DNA of 64,000 nucleotides from positions 18,533-82,532 of the forward strand of contig CAKQAD010000003.1 in the NCBI GenBank assembly GCA_934215545.1, written 5' to 3'. Below the pieces are notes generated by a model. It made no database searches. It saw only the letters and a list, made by a program, of their open reading frames with translations, and was not told where the DNA came from. Below are positions 20,538 to 29,363 of this stretch, one piece after another (position 1 is the first letter of the stretch; every line of letters begins with the position of its first letter). Origin of the DNA: an uncultured Prevotella sp. Its GTDB lineage: Bacteria; Bacteroidota; Bacteroidia; Bacteroidales; Bacteroidaceae. The position numbers and the translations under genes are program-made.

Positions 20538-20969
20538 ATGCCCTCATTAGAAAACCTATCAGAACACAGGCGCCAACAACTCGGCGAGATAGTGCGTTTT
20601 GGCATTGTAGGAGTGATAGCCACACTGCTTCAATATGCCATCTATTGGCTGCTGCTCTATGGCATAGGCTGTAGCATTGCCGCCTCGTGGCTTAGAGCCT
20701 GCTGGCCCACGATATCGATGTCGGTGGGCTATGGCATCAGTTTCGTGTTCAATTTCGTGGCATCCACCCATTTCACCTTCAGGGTAAAGGCATCTGCCAA
20801 GCGCGGAGCAGGATTTCTGCTCAGCCATGTCGTCAACTATCTGTTGCAGATGCTCACGCTCAACCTATTCATGTGGCTTGGCATGTCGGCACAATGGGCA
20901 CCCATACCTATGTTCTGCGTGTGTGTGCCAGTGAACTTTGTGCTGGTGCGCTTCTTTCTGAAACGATAA
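20538..20969 (+). CDS. GtrA-family membrane protein
   Basis: 143-aa protein with four predicted transmembrane helices and the GtrA core (EIVRFGIVGVIATLLQYAIY, then YGISFVFNFVASTHFTF). Family members move or help move polyprenyl-phosphate-linked sugars across the inner membrane; mycobacterial Rv3789 is a GtrA protein linked to the arabinan donor. The ATG at 20538 gives the usual N terminus; a longer frame from 20496 is unlikely. It follows the HAD phosphatase by 48 bp and precedes two large polytopic proteins. This is consistent with a donor-synthesis, flipping and transfer series. Confidence 0.9.
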   Translation: MPSLENLSEHRRQQLGEIVRFGIVGVIATLLQYAIYWLLLYGIGCSIAASWLRACWPTISMSVGYGISFVFNFVASTHFTFRVKASAKRGAGFLLSHVVNYLLQMLTLNLFMWLGMSAQWAPIPMFCVCVPVNFVLVRFFLKR

Positions 20970-21010
20970 GCCAACAATACACACAATGATATAACAATAC
21001 ACATATATAA

Positions 21011-22495
21011 ATGAGAAATATAAAGAACAACACCTTTGCTCGCATCTTCACCTCGCTGTTTGGCATAAAGCGCGAGGAACGCTGGCTCGCCATTGTCATG
21101 CTTGCAGTGTTCGTGGCACTCGACGCTCTTGTAGTGTGCAAGTATTACGATGTGTTCACCCCCTTCAATGCCCACTACTGGCATCTGTTCATCGGCACCT
21201 TCCATGTGTCGGGCTTCGACCCCATAACCTATTCCGTGGTGAGCGATTGGACGGCAGGCTATAATGTCTATCGTCATCCGCTGCTGGCATTCTTTATGTA
21301 TGTGCCCTACCTGTTGAATCAAGGTCTTATGTGGCTCACAGGCATCAATTGCGCCGTGTTCATAGTGTCTGCCATACAGACCTTCTGCGCCTTCTATTCG
21401 GCAATGTTCATCTATCGCATCTTCCGCGAGATAGTAGGCGTGAGCCGCACCGATGCCACCCTGCTCACCCTCTTCTTCTTTGGCTTTGCTTTCGTTATGC
21501 TGTCGGCAATGGTGCCCGACCACTTCATCATATCCATGATGCTCCTCTTGCTTGCCCTCTATGTGTCGGGCAAGCTAATGCTGCGTCGTCGCCAGCTCAC
21601 TATATGGCAGACGGCACTCTACTTCTTCCTTACGGCAGGCACCTCGCTCAACAACGGACTCAAGATATACCTCTCAGCACTCTTCGTAAATGGCCGTCGC
21701 TTTTTCCGCATAAAATATCTGCTGCTGGCAGTGATAGTGCCCACGGCACTCACCTGGGGAGCGGCACGCCTTAGCTACGACCATATAGTGTGGCCGCGCG
21801 ATGTAGCTGCCAAGGCGGCACGCGAAAAGGCAAAGGCTGCCAAGGCTGCCAAGCAGAAGCAGCAGGCACTGGAGCGTGCCAAAGCCGACTCCGTGTGTAG
21901 GGCGGCATTCACACCATTGCAGCTCGACTCCTTCCGCACCGACTCTTTGCACCGCGATTCGCTGGCAAAGGCAAAGCCAAAGACCAAGACGGTGCGCCGC
22001 CACAAGAACGGCAAGCCGATAGCTAATGGCGAGTTCATCAGTTGGACTGATATCACCACTTCGCGCACAGAGTCGATAGTCGAAAACCTCTTTGGCGAGT
22101 CGATACAGCTGCATCAAGACTATGTGCTTGGCGATGTGCTCAAGTCGCGCCCAATGATAGTGCACTATCGCCACGCCTTCAACTATGCCGTTGAGGCACT
22201 CATAGCCCTTCTCTTTGTATGGGGCATATGGGCAGGCCGCCGCTCACGCTTCTTGTGGCTTGCCATGTCCTACTTTGCACTTGACATGCTGCTGCACATA
22301 GGTCTTGGCTTCGGCATCAACGAGGTGTACATCATGTCGGCACATTGGATATATGTGGTGCCCATAGCCATAGCCTACGGCATGCGTTCTGCACCACGCC
22401 GTGTGGCACTCGCACTGAAAGGCGTGCTGGCACTCACGGCAGTGTATCTGTGGATATGGAATGTGTCGCTCATTGTGGGCTATCTCTACTTTTAG
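21011..22495 (+). CDS. Polytopic membrane protein, possible GT-C-type glycosyltransferase (first paralogue)
   Basis: 494-aa protein with about ten hydrophobic segments and a basic, Ala/Lys-rich loop (about 258-345). The overall layout, with an early periplasmic loop after the first helix and a conserved FGESIQLHQD segment before the last helices, resembles GT-C polyprenyl-phosphate-sugar-dependent transferases, but no diagnostic DxD-type motif was confirmed. It may belong to a Bacteroidetes family of unknown function (possibly DUF6080, from memory). It is clearly paralogous to the next gene (shared GFGINEVYIM and MVPDHF). In context a role in transferring a lipid-linked sugar is plausible, not shown. 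Confidence 0.75.
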   Translation: MRNIKNNTFARIFTSLFGIKREERWLAIVMLAVFVALDALVVCKYYDVFTPFNAHYWHLFIGTFHVSGFDPITYSVVSDWTAGYNVYRHPLLAFFMYVPYLLNQGLMWLTGINCAVFIVSAIQTFCAFYSAMFIYRIFREIVGVSRTDATLLTLFFFGFAFVMLSAMVPDHFIISMMLLLLALYVSGKLMLRRRQLTIWQTALYFFLTAGTSLNNGLKIYLSALFVNGRRFFRIKYLLLAVIVPTALTWGAARLSYDHIVWPRDVAAKAAREKAKAAKAAKQKQQALERAKADSVCRAAFTPLQLDSFRTDSLHRDSLAKAKPKTKTVRRHKNGKPIANGEFISWTDITTSRTESIVENLFGESIQLHQDYVLGDVLKSRPMIVHYRHAFNYAVEALIALLFVWGIWAGRRSRFLWLAMSYFALDMLLHIGLGFGINEVYIMSAHWIYVVPIAIAYGMRSAPRRVALALKGVLALTAVYLWIWNVSLIVGYLYF

Positions 22496-22510
22496 TTTCT
22501 AAAAACATCA

Positions 22511-23863
22511 ATGCCAATGCACATCAACAAACCAACAATAGCAGTGCATCTGCTGCGTCGCGAAGAGCGCCCCTTGGCAGTGGTGGCTACAATAGTGTTT
22601 GCCCTGCTCAATGGCCTATTGATTTACCACAACTATGCCTCCTTCACCCGAGGAGCACATGTGGGCTTCTGGTCGGTGTTCTACAACCACCTGAACATGT
22701 CGGGCTACGACATCTTTTCGCTCATATTCATATCGTGCATGCGCTTGCACTGGAATGTGCTGCGCCACCCCCTGTTCATCGCTGTGCTGCTGCCCCTATA
22801 TTGGGTCAACCATGCACTGATGCCCGCCACCGAGTTCAATTTCGCTGTGTTTCTCATGGCGGCAGTGCTTGTGGCTGCCGATGTGTGGGGTTGTGTGCTT
22901 ATGCACCGCCTGCTGCGTGATGTGGTGCGCGTAAGCCGCACCGATGCCTATCTGCTCACCGCCCTCTTCTATGGCATGGCACATGTCATGATAGCCACTA
23001 TGGTGCCCGACCATTTTGCCCTCTCACTGCCCTTGCTGCTGCTCACGTTGCTGCTGGCAGGGCGCCGTCTTACCAGCGGACGCCCCCTGTCGTGGCTCCA
23101 GCTGGCGCTGCTCTATCTGTTCACCACAGGCATCACCATCACCAATGGTGTAAAGGTGGCATTGGCGGCATGGATGGTGCGTGGCAAGCGCGTGTTCCGC
23201 CTCTCTACATTGCTGGCATTCATAGTGCCTACGCTGCTGCTTGGCGGCATCTATCTGTTGCAACAGAAGTGCATCATTGCCCCACAGGAGCAGCGCATCA
23301 AGCGCATCGAAGCCGCTGTTGCCAAGAGCGACCCACAGCGCATGGAGCGCATAAAGAAGCACGATGCCTTTGTGAAGGAGCAGAACGGCACGGCTGTTAC
23401 AAAGAATGTGCCCCTGCTCGAGTGGAGCGATGTGAGCACCTCGCGCCTGCAGACGGTGATAGACAACCTCTTTGGCGAGTCGATACAGCTGCACAAAGAC
23501 CATCTGCTGGAAGATGTGCAGCAGACGCGCCCCGTGTTTGTGCCCTATCGTTCGGCAGTGAACTATATCGTTGAGGCTCTTGTGGTGTTGCTGCTGCTGA
23601 CAGGAGCTTGGGTGGCACGTCGTGAACGCTTCTTCCAACTTGTAGCTCTGTGGTTTGCCTTCGACATGCTCATGCACATAGGCTTTGGCTTTGGCATCAA
23701 CGAAGTGTATATCATGACAGCCCACTGGGTATTCATCGTGCCCATTGCTGCCGGCTATCTGCTGCGCCGCACCATCGGTGCAGCGCCACGCCTGCTTGTG
23801 GCAGCACTGGCAGTGTGGCTGTGGGCTTATAACGCCACACTCATCGTAACCTATCTTTTATAA
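22511..23863 (+). CDS. Polytopic membrane protein, possible GT-C-type glycosyltransferase (second paralogue)
   Basis: 450-aa paralogue of the preceding protein. Matching blocks include a similar N-terminal helix, GVSRTDA / RVSRTDA, MVPDHF, SWTDITTSR / EWSDVSTSR, FGESIQLHKDH and GFGINEVYIMTAHW. The basic central loop is shorter by about 45 residues, accounting for the length difference. Predicted to be an inner-membrane protein with about ten segments. The genes are 15 bp apart, indicating a tandem duplication within one transcription unit. The start could be Met1 or Met3. The two copies probably act at different positions or on different acceptors; this is inference. Confidence 0.75.
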   Translation: MPMHINKPTIAVHLLRREERPLAVVATIVFALLNGLLIYHNYASFTRGAHVGFWSVFYNHLNMSGYDIFSLIFISCMRLHWNVLRHPLFIAVLLPLYWVNHALMPATEFNFAVFLMAAVLVAADVWGCVLMHRLLRDVVRVSRTDAYLLTALFYGMAHVMIATMVPDHFALSLPLLLLTLLLAGRRLTSGRPLSWLQLALLYLFTTGITITNGVKVALAAWMVRGKRVFRLSTLLAFIVPTLLLGGIYLLQQKCIIAPQEQRIKRIEAAVAKSDPQRMERIKKHDAFVKEQNGTAVTKNVPLLEWSDVSTSRLQTVIDNLFGESIQLHKDHLLEDVQQTRPVFVPYRSAVNYIVEALVVLLLLTGAWVARRERFFQLVALWFAFDMLMHIGFGFGINEVYIMTAHWVFIVPIAAGYLLRRTIGAAPRLLVAALAVWLWAYNATLIVTYLL

Positions 23864-23893
23864 CCAGAACATCGTAATCAGCACACAGTTAAT

Positions 23894-25012
23894 ATGACAA
23901 GGGTTTTTCATCTCATCACACATTTCGACCTTGGCGGTGCCGAGCGTGTGGCAGCTAATATTGCCGCTTCCAGCACCGACGACATGGAATATCATGTGGT
24001 AGAGATATTGCGTGGCAACTCTGCCTACACACCACAATTCTTGCATGAGCTGCGTGGGCATGGCGTGCGCTGCCACCGCTCATTGTTGCCCGATGTGCAT
24101 TGGCATTTTGTTATGGAGCGTTTGGCGGCACTGCTGTTTCCATTGCGCCTGTTGTATCTGTTGCTGCGCTATCGCCCCGACGTCGTCCACACCCACACCG
24201 AAACCCCCGATCTCTCGCTGTTTGTTGCGGCACGCCTCTGTCCGTGGCTGTTGCGCCGTGTGCGCATAGTACGCACCATACACAACACACGCCTTTGGAC
24301 CGGACTTGCGCGCACGGCACAATGGGTGGAGCGCTTCTTCTTGTCGCGCAATGCCAATATAGGCATCTCGCCATCGGTGTGCCAGGCATATGAAAAACGC
24401 TTCGGCATATATCCGCCTATAATATTCAATGGTGTGGCAGAGGTGGAGCAGCATGCCTACGAAGGCTTGCCCCATGATGCCATCAACATTCTCTTTGCCG
24501 GTCGCCTCGAGGAGCAGAAGGGTGTGCGTGTGCTCTGCGAGGTGGTGAGACGCATTGATGCCACCGGTCGCTATCACTTTGTTATTGCCGGCGATGGCTC
24601 GCTACGCACCCTTGTGGAGCAAACCCTTGCCGGCACCGACACGGGCATGCCCCTACGCAATGCCCGTCTGGTGGCACCCATCTTCGGCTTGTCGTCGGTA
24701 ATGACATCCTTCGACTATCTGTTCATGCCCTCTGAGTTTGAGGGCTTGAGCATGCTGTCTATGGAGGCGAGCATGAACGGACTGCCCGTTGTTGCCAACC
24801 GCGCCCCCGGACTTGCCGACACGCTGCCCCCCGACTGGCCACTGATGGTTAACGATAATTCCATCGCTGCCTACATGCATCTTTTTGACAGCGTGCTACC
24901 CACCATTTCCCGCCAAGAGCTGGTGGCGAAGGCACGCACCTATGCCGCCAGCCGTTTCTCCATTCGCCACATGCAGCAAGAGTATGAGAGGGTGTATCGA
25001 AAAACAAGTTAA
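23894..25012 (+). CDS. Glycosyltransferase family 4 protein
   Basis: 372-aa GT-B retaining glycosyltransferase. The N-terminal domain has a glycine-rich acceptor motif (FDLGGAERVAANIA). The C-terminal donor domain contains INILFAGRLEEQKGV, VIAGDGSLR and the conserved E-x7-E region in FMPSEFEGLSMLSMEAS. There is no signal peptide, so it acts on the cytoplasmic face using a nucleotide sugar. It is the last gene of the co-directional envelope-glycan cluster, 30 bp after the second polytopic paralogue. Likely adds a sugar to a lipid-linked or core glycan; donor and acceptor cannot be told from sequence. Confidence 0.9.
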   Translation: MTRVFHLITHFDLGGAERVAANIAASSTDDMEYHVVEILRGNSAYTPQFLHELRGHGVRCHRSLLPDVHWHFVMERLAALLFPLRLLYLLLRYRPDVVHTHTETPDLSLFVAARLCPWLLRRVRIVRTIHNTRLWTGLARTAQWVERFFLSRNANIGISPSVCQAYEKRFGIYPPIIFNGVAEVEQHAYEGLPHDAINILFAGRLEEQKGVRVLCEVVRRIDATGRYHFVIAGDGSLRTLVEQTLAGTDTGMPLRNARLVAPIFGLSSVMTSFDYLFMPSEFEGLSMLSMEASMNGLPVVANRAPGLADTLPPDWPLMVNDNSIAAYMHLFDSVLPTISRQELVAKARTYAASRFSIRHMQQEYERVYRKTS

Positions 25013-25026
25013 TGTTTGTTAATCAC

Positions 25027-25057
25027 TTGGGGGGGTAATAAATAAATGTTATTTTTG
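25027..25057 (+). promoter_or_regulatory. Putative promoter of the GH95 gene
   Basis: TTG (25027-25029), 20 nt, TATTTTTG (25050-25057) fits the Bacteroidetes promoter. It predicts an unusually long leader of about 195 nt that contains a 7-bp hairpin (25168-25174 / 25184-25190). Confidence 0.6.
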
Positions 25058-25167
25058 CCGCTAAAATATCATTAACTCGTAAAATGTTAATTATCACCCC
25101 AAAAGTTCAAAGATTTTTACTACTTTATTTATTCCAATATTTCTCATTTACTTTGGTAAGTAAAACA

Positions 25168-25190
25168 CCAACAGTGTCGTTTTCTGTTGG
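25168..25190 (+). promoter_or_regulatory. Leader hairpin upstream of the GH95 gene
   Basis: Perfect 7-bp inverted repeat CCAACAG / CTGTTGG around a 9-nt loop, within the predicted 5' leader, 66 bp before the ATG. No T run follows, so it is not a classical terminator. A regulatory role is possible but unproven. Confidence 0.35.
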
Positions 25191-25256
25191 TTGATGGATG
25201 ACATTCTTCCTGTAGAATAGTAAATATTTACGTATCAATAAATCAATTCTAAATCT

Positions 25257-28200
25257 ATGAACAGACTTTCCGTCTTTATGCTCACCCTTCTTGTGAGCAT
25301 CGTCGCAGGCGTACAGAGTGCGTTTGCGCGAAGCAGTGCGCCTAACCGTGCATCGGCTCCAAAGGAGCCAGTGTTCTGCACGGCAACCGACGCCAATCCT
25401 ACTTACTATCTCATAACATTCAATCGTAATGGCTATGTGATGAGTAAGGGCACATCAGACAACTGTATTCGTCTGTATGCTTCAGAAAATCGTGACGACC
25501 AGCTGTGGAAGCTCGTTGGTACAAAGACCAACTTCCAGTTTGTCAACAAATCTGGCGAGTACATCGTGCTCAGTTCTCAGTCGGTAAGCACCACTGAGGG
25601 TGGCACAAACCCTAGGCCATTGCGCACAAGCTCAACAGCACAAAGCGGTGGTTTCAAAATTCAGACAGCTCCCAACACCACCAATGGCGCAGGCTATGAG
25701 ATTGTTGTAAACAACGTTTCTGGCGACCAAAACGTAGTGAACCTTTGGGGCTCACCAACAACTGGCAATACCCTTGGCTTGTGGAAGACCAACGACGAGA
25801 ACAACGTTGTTAAGTTCGTGGTTCCTTCAGCTGCCGAGCTCGGTGCTGCCGACTACAAGACATCAGGTATCATTGGTTTCGTTCCTGAGCACAAGCTCAC
25901 CCTTTGGTATGACGAGCCTGCTACCACTGCAAGAACCTACAGCGGCGGTCAGGGCTATAGCAACTGGATGGAGTATGCTCTGCCTATCGGCGACGGCCAG
26001 TTTGGTGCTTGCCTTTTCGGTGGTGCTTATAGAGACGAGATTCAGTTCAACGAGAAGACCCTTTGGAGCGGCACACCAGCACGCTCATCACAGGGCGGTA
26101 AGGGCTATGGTAAGTACGAGAACTTCGGTTCTGTATATGCAAAAGACCTCAGCGGCGAGTTTGGCACTACCAGCCTTACAGCAGCTACAGGCTATGTGCG
26201 CTATCTCGACCTCACCACTGCTACCGGTCACACACAGTTCACCTCTAAGAACAATGTAACCTACACTCGCGACTACATCGCTTCTAACCCTGCACGCGTG
26301 GTGATTGCACGCTATGCTGCCAATGCAAAGGGCAAGATCAACCTGCTCTTCACTATGGCTTCTGGCTCTATTACTGCCGATACTAAGTATGAGAATGGTC
26401 AGGGCTACTTCTCTGGCAAGCTCGACCTCGTAAGCTACAACGCACGCTTCAAGGTGGTTCCTACCGGTGGTACAATGGAGACTACCGACGAGGGTGTAGA
26501 GGTGCGCGGCGCTGATGAGGTGCTCCTCATCCTTGGCGGTGGCACCGACTTCGATGCTTATTCTACAACTTACATTTCTAACACAGCAGGTCTTGCAAAT
26601 ACTATCCAGCAGCGTGTAAATGCAGCTGCAAGCAAGAAGTGGAGCACTCTCTATGCCGACCACCTCGCCGACTATCAGAAGTACTTCAACCGTTGTGATT
26701 TCGACCTCGCTGGCACAAAGAACGAGATGACCACCAACCGTCTTATCGACAACTACAACTCAGGTAGAGGCGCTGATGCACTCATGCTCGAGCAGCTCTA
26801 CTTCGCTTACGGACGTTATCTCGAAATCGCTTCTTCGCGTGGCGTCGACCTGCCAAGCAACTTGCAGGGTATCTGGAACAACATCAGCGGTGTGGCATGG
26901 AACTGCGACATCCACTCTAACATCAACGTGCAGATGAACTACTGGCCAGCAGAGCCTACCAACCTTAGCGAGATGCACCTGCCATTCCTCAACTACATCT
27001 GGAACATGGCAGAGAACCATCCACAGTGGGCACAGTGGGCTAAGCAGCAGGGTCAGAACCGTGGTTGGACTTGCTTCACCGAGAACAACATCTTTGGTGG
27101 TGTGAGCGCCTTCATGAACAACTACGTTATCGCCAACGCTTGGTATGCTACACACCTCTGGCAGCACTATCGCTACACTCTCGACCGCGCATATCTTAAG
27201 AAGGTGTTCCCAGCAATGCTCTCTGCATCACAGTTCTGGATGGACCGCCTCAAGAAAGCTTCAGACGGCACCTACGAGTGTCCTAACGAATGGTCGCCAG
27301 AGCACGGACCATCTTCACAGAATGGTGTAGCTCACGCACAGCAGCTCGTATGGGAGCTCTTCGACAACACACTCTCTGCTATCAATGTTCTCGGTTCAGA
27401 TGCTAAGGTTAGCACTACCGACCTCAATACTCTCCGCGACCGCTACGCTAAGCTCGACCGTGGTCTTGCTACTGAGTCGTATACTCAGGCTACAGGCTGG
27501 CCAAGTGGACGCATCAACAAGGGCGATAAGATTTTGCGCGAGTGGAAGTATAGCACATATACTGCAGGTGAGAAGGATCACCGCCACATGTCACACCTCA
27601 TGTGTCTCTATCCTTACTCACAGATTCAGCCAGGCACAGAGCTCTTCCAGGCTGCTATCAACTCTATGAAGCTCCGTGGCGATGGCGCTACAGGCTGGTC
27701 AATGGGTTGGAAGATTAACCTTTGGGCACGCGCTCAGGATGGCGACCACGCTCGCACTATCCTCAACAACGCTCTTGCACACAGTAAGGGTGGCGCAGGT
27801 GTGTTCTACAACCTCTTCGACTCACACGCTCCATTCCAGATCGACGGCAACTTCGGTGCTTGCGCAGGTATGGCAGAGATGATTATGCAGAGCAACGACG
27901 GCATCATCCGTATTCTCCCTGCACTTCCTACAGCATGGAAGGCTGGCCACATGAACGGCATGAAGGCTGTTGGCGACATTACCGTAAGCGTAGAGTGGAA
28001 GAACAACAAGGCTACTCGCGTGACATTGGTTAACAACCAGGGTCAGACATTCAAGGTGCTCTACAAGAACTTGGCTTCTGCTAAGTGCTATGTAAACGAC
28101 AAGCTCACCACTGTTAAGGTAGACGGCAACAACACTGCCGAGCTCTCAGGCTCTAAGGGCACTACTTATGTGTTCGACTTTGACGGCACATACGTAGGCA

Positions 28201-28331
28201 TCAACAACGCTACTGTCGATGCTGAGGCTAACGCCAAGTCAGACGTGCTCTACAACGTAAACGGTCAGCGCGTTAACAAGTCTTATCGCGGCATTGTGGT
28301 TAGCAATGGCCGCAAGATGATTCAGAAGTAA
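25257..28331 (+). CDS. Secreted glycoside hydrolase family 95 protein (probable alpha-L-fucosidase)
   Basis: 1024-aa exported enzyme. Signal peptide (1-25); an N-terminal segment (about 40-190) rich in YYLITFNRNGYVMSKG and DDQLWKLVG patterns resembling ricin-type lectin repeats; then the GH95 sequence: LPIGDGQFGACLFGG, IQFNEKTLWSG, NCDIHSNINVQMNYWPAEP, NEWSPEHGP and QIDGNFGACAGMAEM, matching regions that hold the catalytic Asn, Glu and Asp of inverting 1,2-alpha-L-fucosidases. The C-terminal tail (VLYNVNGQRV, GIVVSNGRKMIQK) resembles short sorting-like tails of Prevotella proteins. Some GH95 members act on L-galactose, so fucose specificity is inferred. It is not flanked by SusC/SusD genes. 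Codon bias suggests high expression. Confidence 0.88.
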   Translation: MNRLSVFMLTLLVSIVAGVQSAFARSSAPNRASAPKEPVFCTATDANPTYYLITFNRNGYVMSKGTSDNCIRLYASENRDDQLWKLVGTKTNFQFVNKSGEYIVLSSQSVSTTEGGTNPRPLRTSSTAQSGGFKIQTAPNTTNGAGYEIVVNNVSGDQNVVNLWGSPTTGNTLGLWKTNDENNVVKFVVPSAAELGAADYKTSGIIGFVPEHKLTLWYDEPATTARTYSGGQGYSNWMEYALPIGDGQFGACLFGGAYRDEIQFNEKTLWSGTPARSSQGGKGYGKYENFGSVYAKDLSGEFGTTSLTAATGYVRYLDLTTATGHTQFTSKNNVTYTRDYIASNPARVVIARYAANAKGKINLLFTMASGSITADTKYENGQGYFSGKLDLVSYNARFKVVPTGGTMETTDEGVEVRGADEVLLILGGGTDFDAYSTTYISNTAGLANTIQQRVNAAASKKWSTLYADHLADYQKYFNRCDFDLAGTKNEMTTNRLIDNYNSGRGADALMLEQLYFAYGRYLEIASSRGVDLPSNLQGIWNNISGVAWNCDIHSNINVQMNYWPAEPTNLSEMHLPFLNYIWNMAENHPQWAQWAKQQGQNRGWTCFTENNIFGGVSAFMNNYVIANAWYATHLWQHYRYTLDRAYLKKVFPAMLSASQFWMDRLKKASDGTYECPNEWSPEHGPSSQNGVAHAQQLVWELFDNTLSAINVLGSDAKVSTTDLNTLRDRYAKLDRGLATESYTQATGWPSGRINKGDKILREWKYSTYTAGEKDHRHMSHLMCLYPYSQIQPGTELFQAAINSMKLRGDGATGWSMGWKINLWARAQDGDHARTILNNALAHSKGGAGVFYNLFDSHAPFQIDGNFGACAGMAEMIMQSNDGIIRILPALPTAWKAGHMNGMKAVGDITVSVEWKNNKATRVTLVNNQGQTFKVLYKNLASAKCYVNDKLTTVKVDGNNTAELSGSKGTTYVFDFDGTYVGINNATVDAEANAKSDVLYNVNGQRVNKSYRGIVVSNGRKMIQK

Positions 28332-28377
28332 TCTAAACCTCTCTTTCGGGCTATGCCCTGAAAAAGAAATATAAATA

Positions 28378-28424
28378 AAGCAAGGATGCTTTGGTGCACA
28401 TCGCCATGGCATCCTTGCTTTTTT
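28378..28424 (+). terminator. Intrinsic terminator of the GH95 gene
   Basis: A 12-bp perfect inverted repeat (AAGCAAGGATGC 28378-28389 with 28409-28420) encloses a 19-nt loop and is followed by a T run to 28424. It lies 46 bp after the stop codon. Confidence 0.9.
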
Positions 28425-28680
28425 GTTTACTAATCATCCTGCTCCAAGCAAACACTATCAACAATCCTAATTCTAACGACCGAATTGCGATTAAGACTGG
28501 CGAATGTTAATTATTTGGTTTAATTTATGTTAAATTTAAGTGTAACATGGCAAATGGTGTCTAAATGTTAAAATGCACTTTAAACACGGATATTGCAGAA
28601 TAATCACACGATATGGCAGATTGAACATTTGGATAATTGCCGAAAAAGACATTTTTTCTTGATAAAATAATCATCCAGTA
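28425..28680. other. AT-rich intergenic region, no gene seen
   Basis: Between the GH95 terminator and the next promoter the sequence is A/T-rich and without a credible reading frame or strong hairpin. Nothing further recognised. Confidence 0.5.
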
Positions 28681-28711
28681 TTTGCACTATTTAAAAGATT
28701 TATTATCTTTG
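28681..28711 (+). promoter_or_regulatory. Strong Bacteroidetes-type promoter
   Basis: TTTG (28681-28684), 19 nt, TATCTTTG (28704-28711) is an exact consensus match. It predicts transcription beginning about 80 nt before the small secreted protein gene at 28802, probably reading into the beta-barrel gene at 29364. Confidence 0.85.
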
Positions 28712-28801
28712 CAATGCAAATAATGCTTAGTGCGCAAGCCTGGGCAAGTGATATCGACAAAAACTGAATAATACATATAGAAACTTTAAAATTTCAGACA
28801 C

Positions 28802-29269
28802 ATGAAGAAATTATTTTTGTTAGGAGCAATGTTGGTTAGCATGGCATGTAATGCCCAGTCGACATATCGTTTTCAAGACACTCAGGCACGTCTGCTTGAT
28901 GTCAACAGCGATGCTTATGTTAAGCCACTTGTTGTAGACCTTGTTGTAGACAACGCCAAGGGTCGCGTAAAAGACGATTGGAACCTCACAAAGGATCAGG
29001 CAGAGAAGGAGCTCAAGGGCGACATCAGCAACATCCGTAGCTACGCCGTGTTCATGTCGTCACAGAAGCACAATTGCGACGTTATCGTGGCAGGTACCTT
29101 CCACATCCGCACCAACGATGCCGGCAACGGCTATGTGGTTACCCTCGTGGGCTATCCTGCAAGTTTCAAGAACTGGAAGTCGGTGGCACCAACCGATTAC
29201 GATTGGATTCGCCTGAAGCAGTCTATCGACCGCTCTGATGTGCAGAAGACCAACGCTGTGCGCAAGTAA
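28802..29269 (+). CDS. Small secreted protein of unknown function
   Basis: 155-aa protein with a signal peptide (MKKLFLLGAMLVSMACNAQ; the Cys at 16 is followed by NAQ, so either a lipobox-like site or a signal peptidase I site AQ-S). The mature part has mixed alpha/beta character with DTQARLLDVNSDAYVKPLVVDLVVD near the start and YVVTLVGYPASFKNW near the end. No catalytic motif or known family was recognised. A consensus promoter lies directly upstream, and an outer-membrane beta-barrel gene follows 94 bp later on the same strand. The two may form an envelope-associated pair. Confidence 0.75.
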   Translation: MKKLFLLGAMLVSMACNAQSTYRFQDTQARLLDVNSDAYVKPLVVDLVVDNAKGRVKDDWNLTKDQAEKELKGDISNIRSYAVFMSSQKHNCDVIVAGTFHIRTNDAGNGYVVTLVGYPASFKNWKSVAPTDYDWIRLKQSIDRSDVQKTNAVRK

Positions 29270-29363
29270 CAGAATGCCTATGGTTGCGGCAGGCTCTTCA
29301 AGAATGTTGCACCAGGCGTGTAGTAACAATATTAGAATTACAAACATAAAATAATAAAATAAT

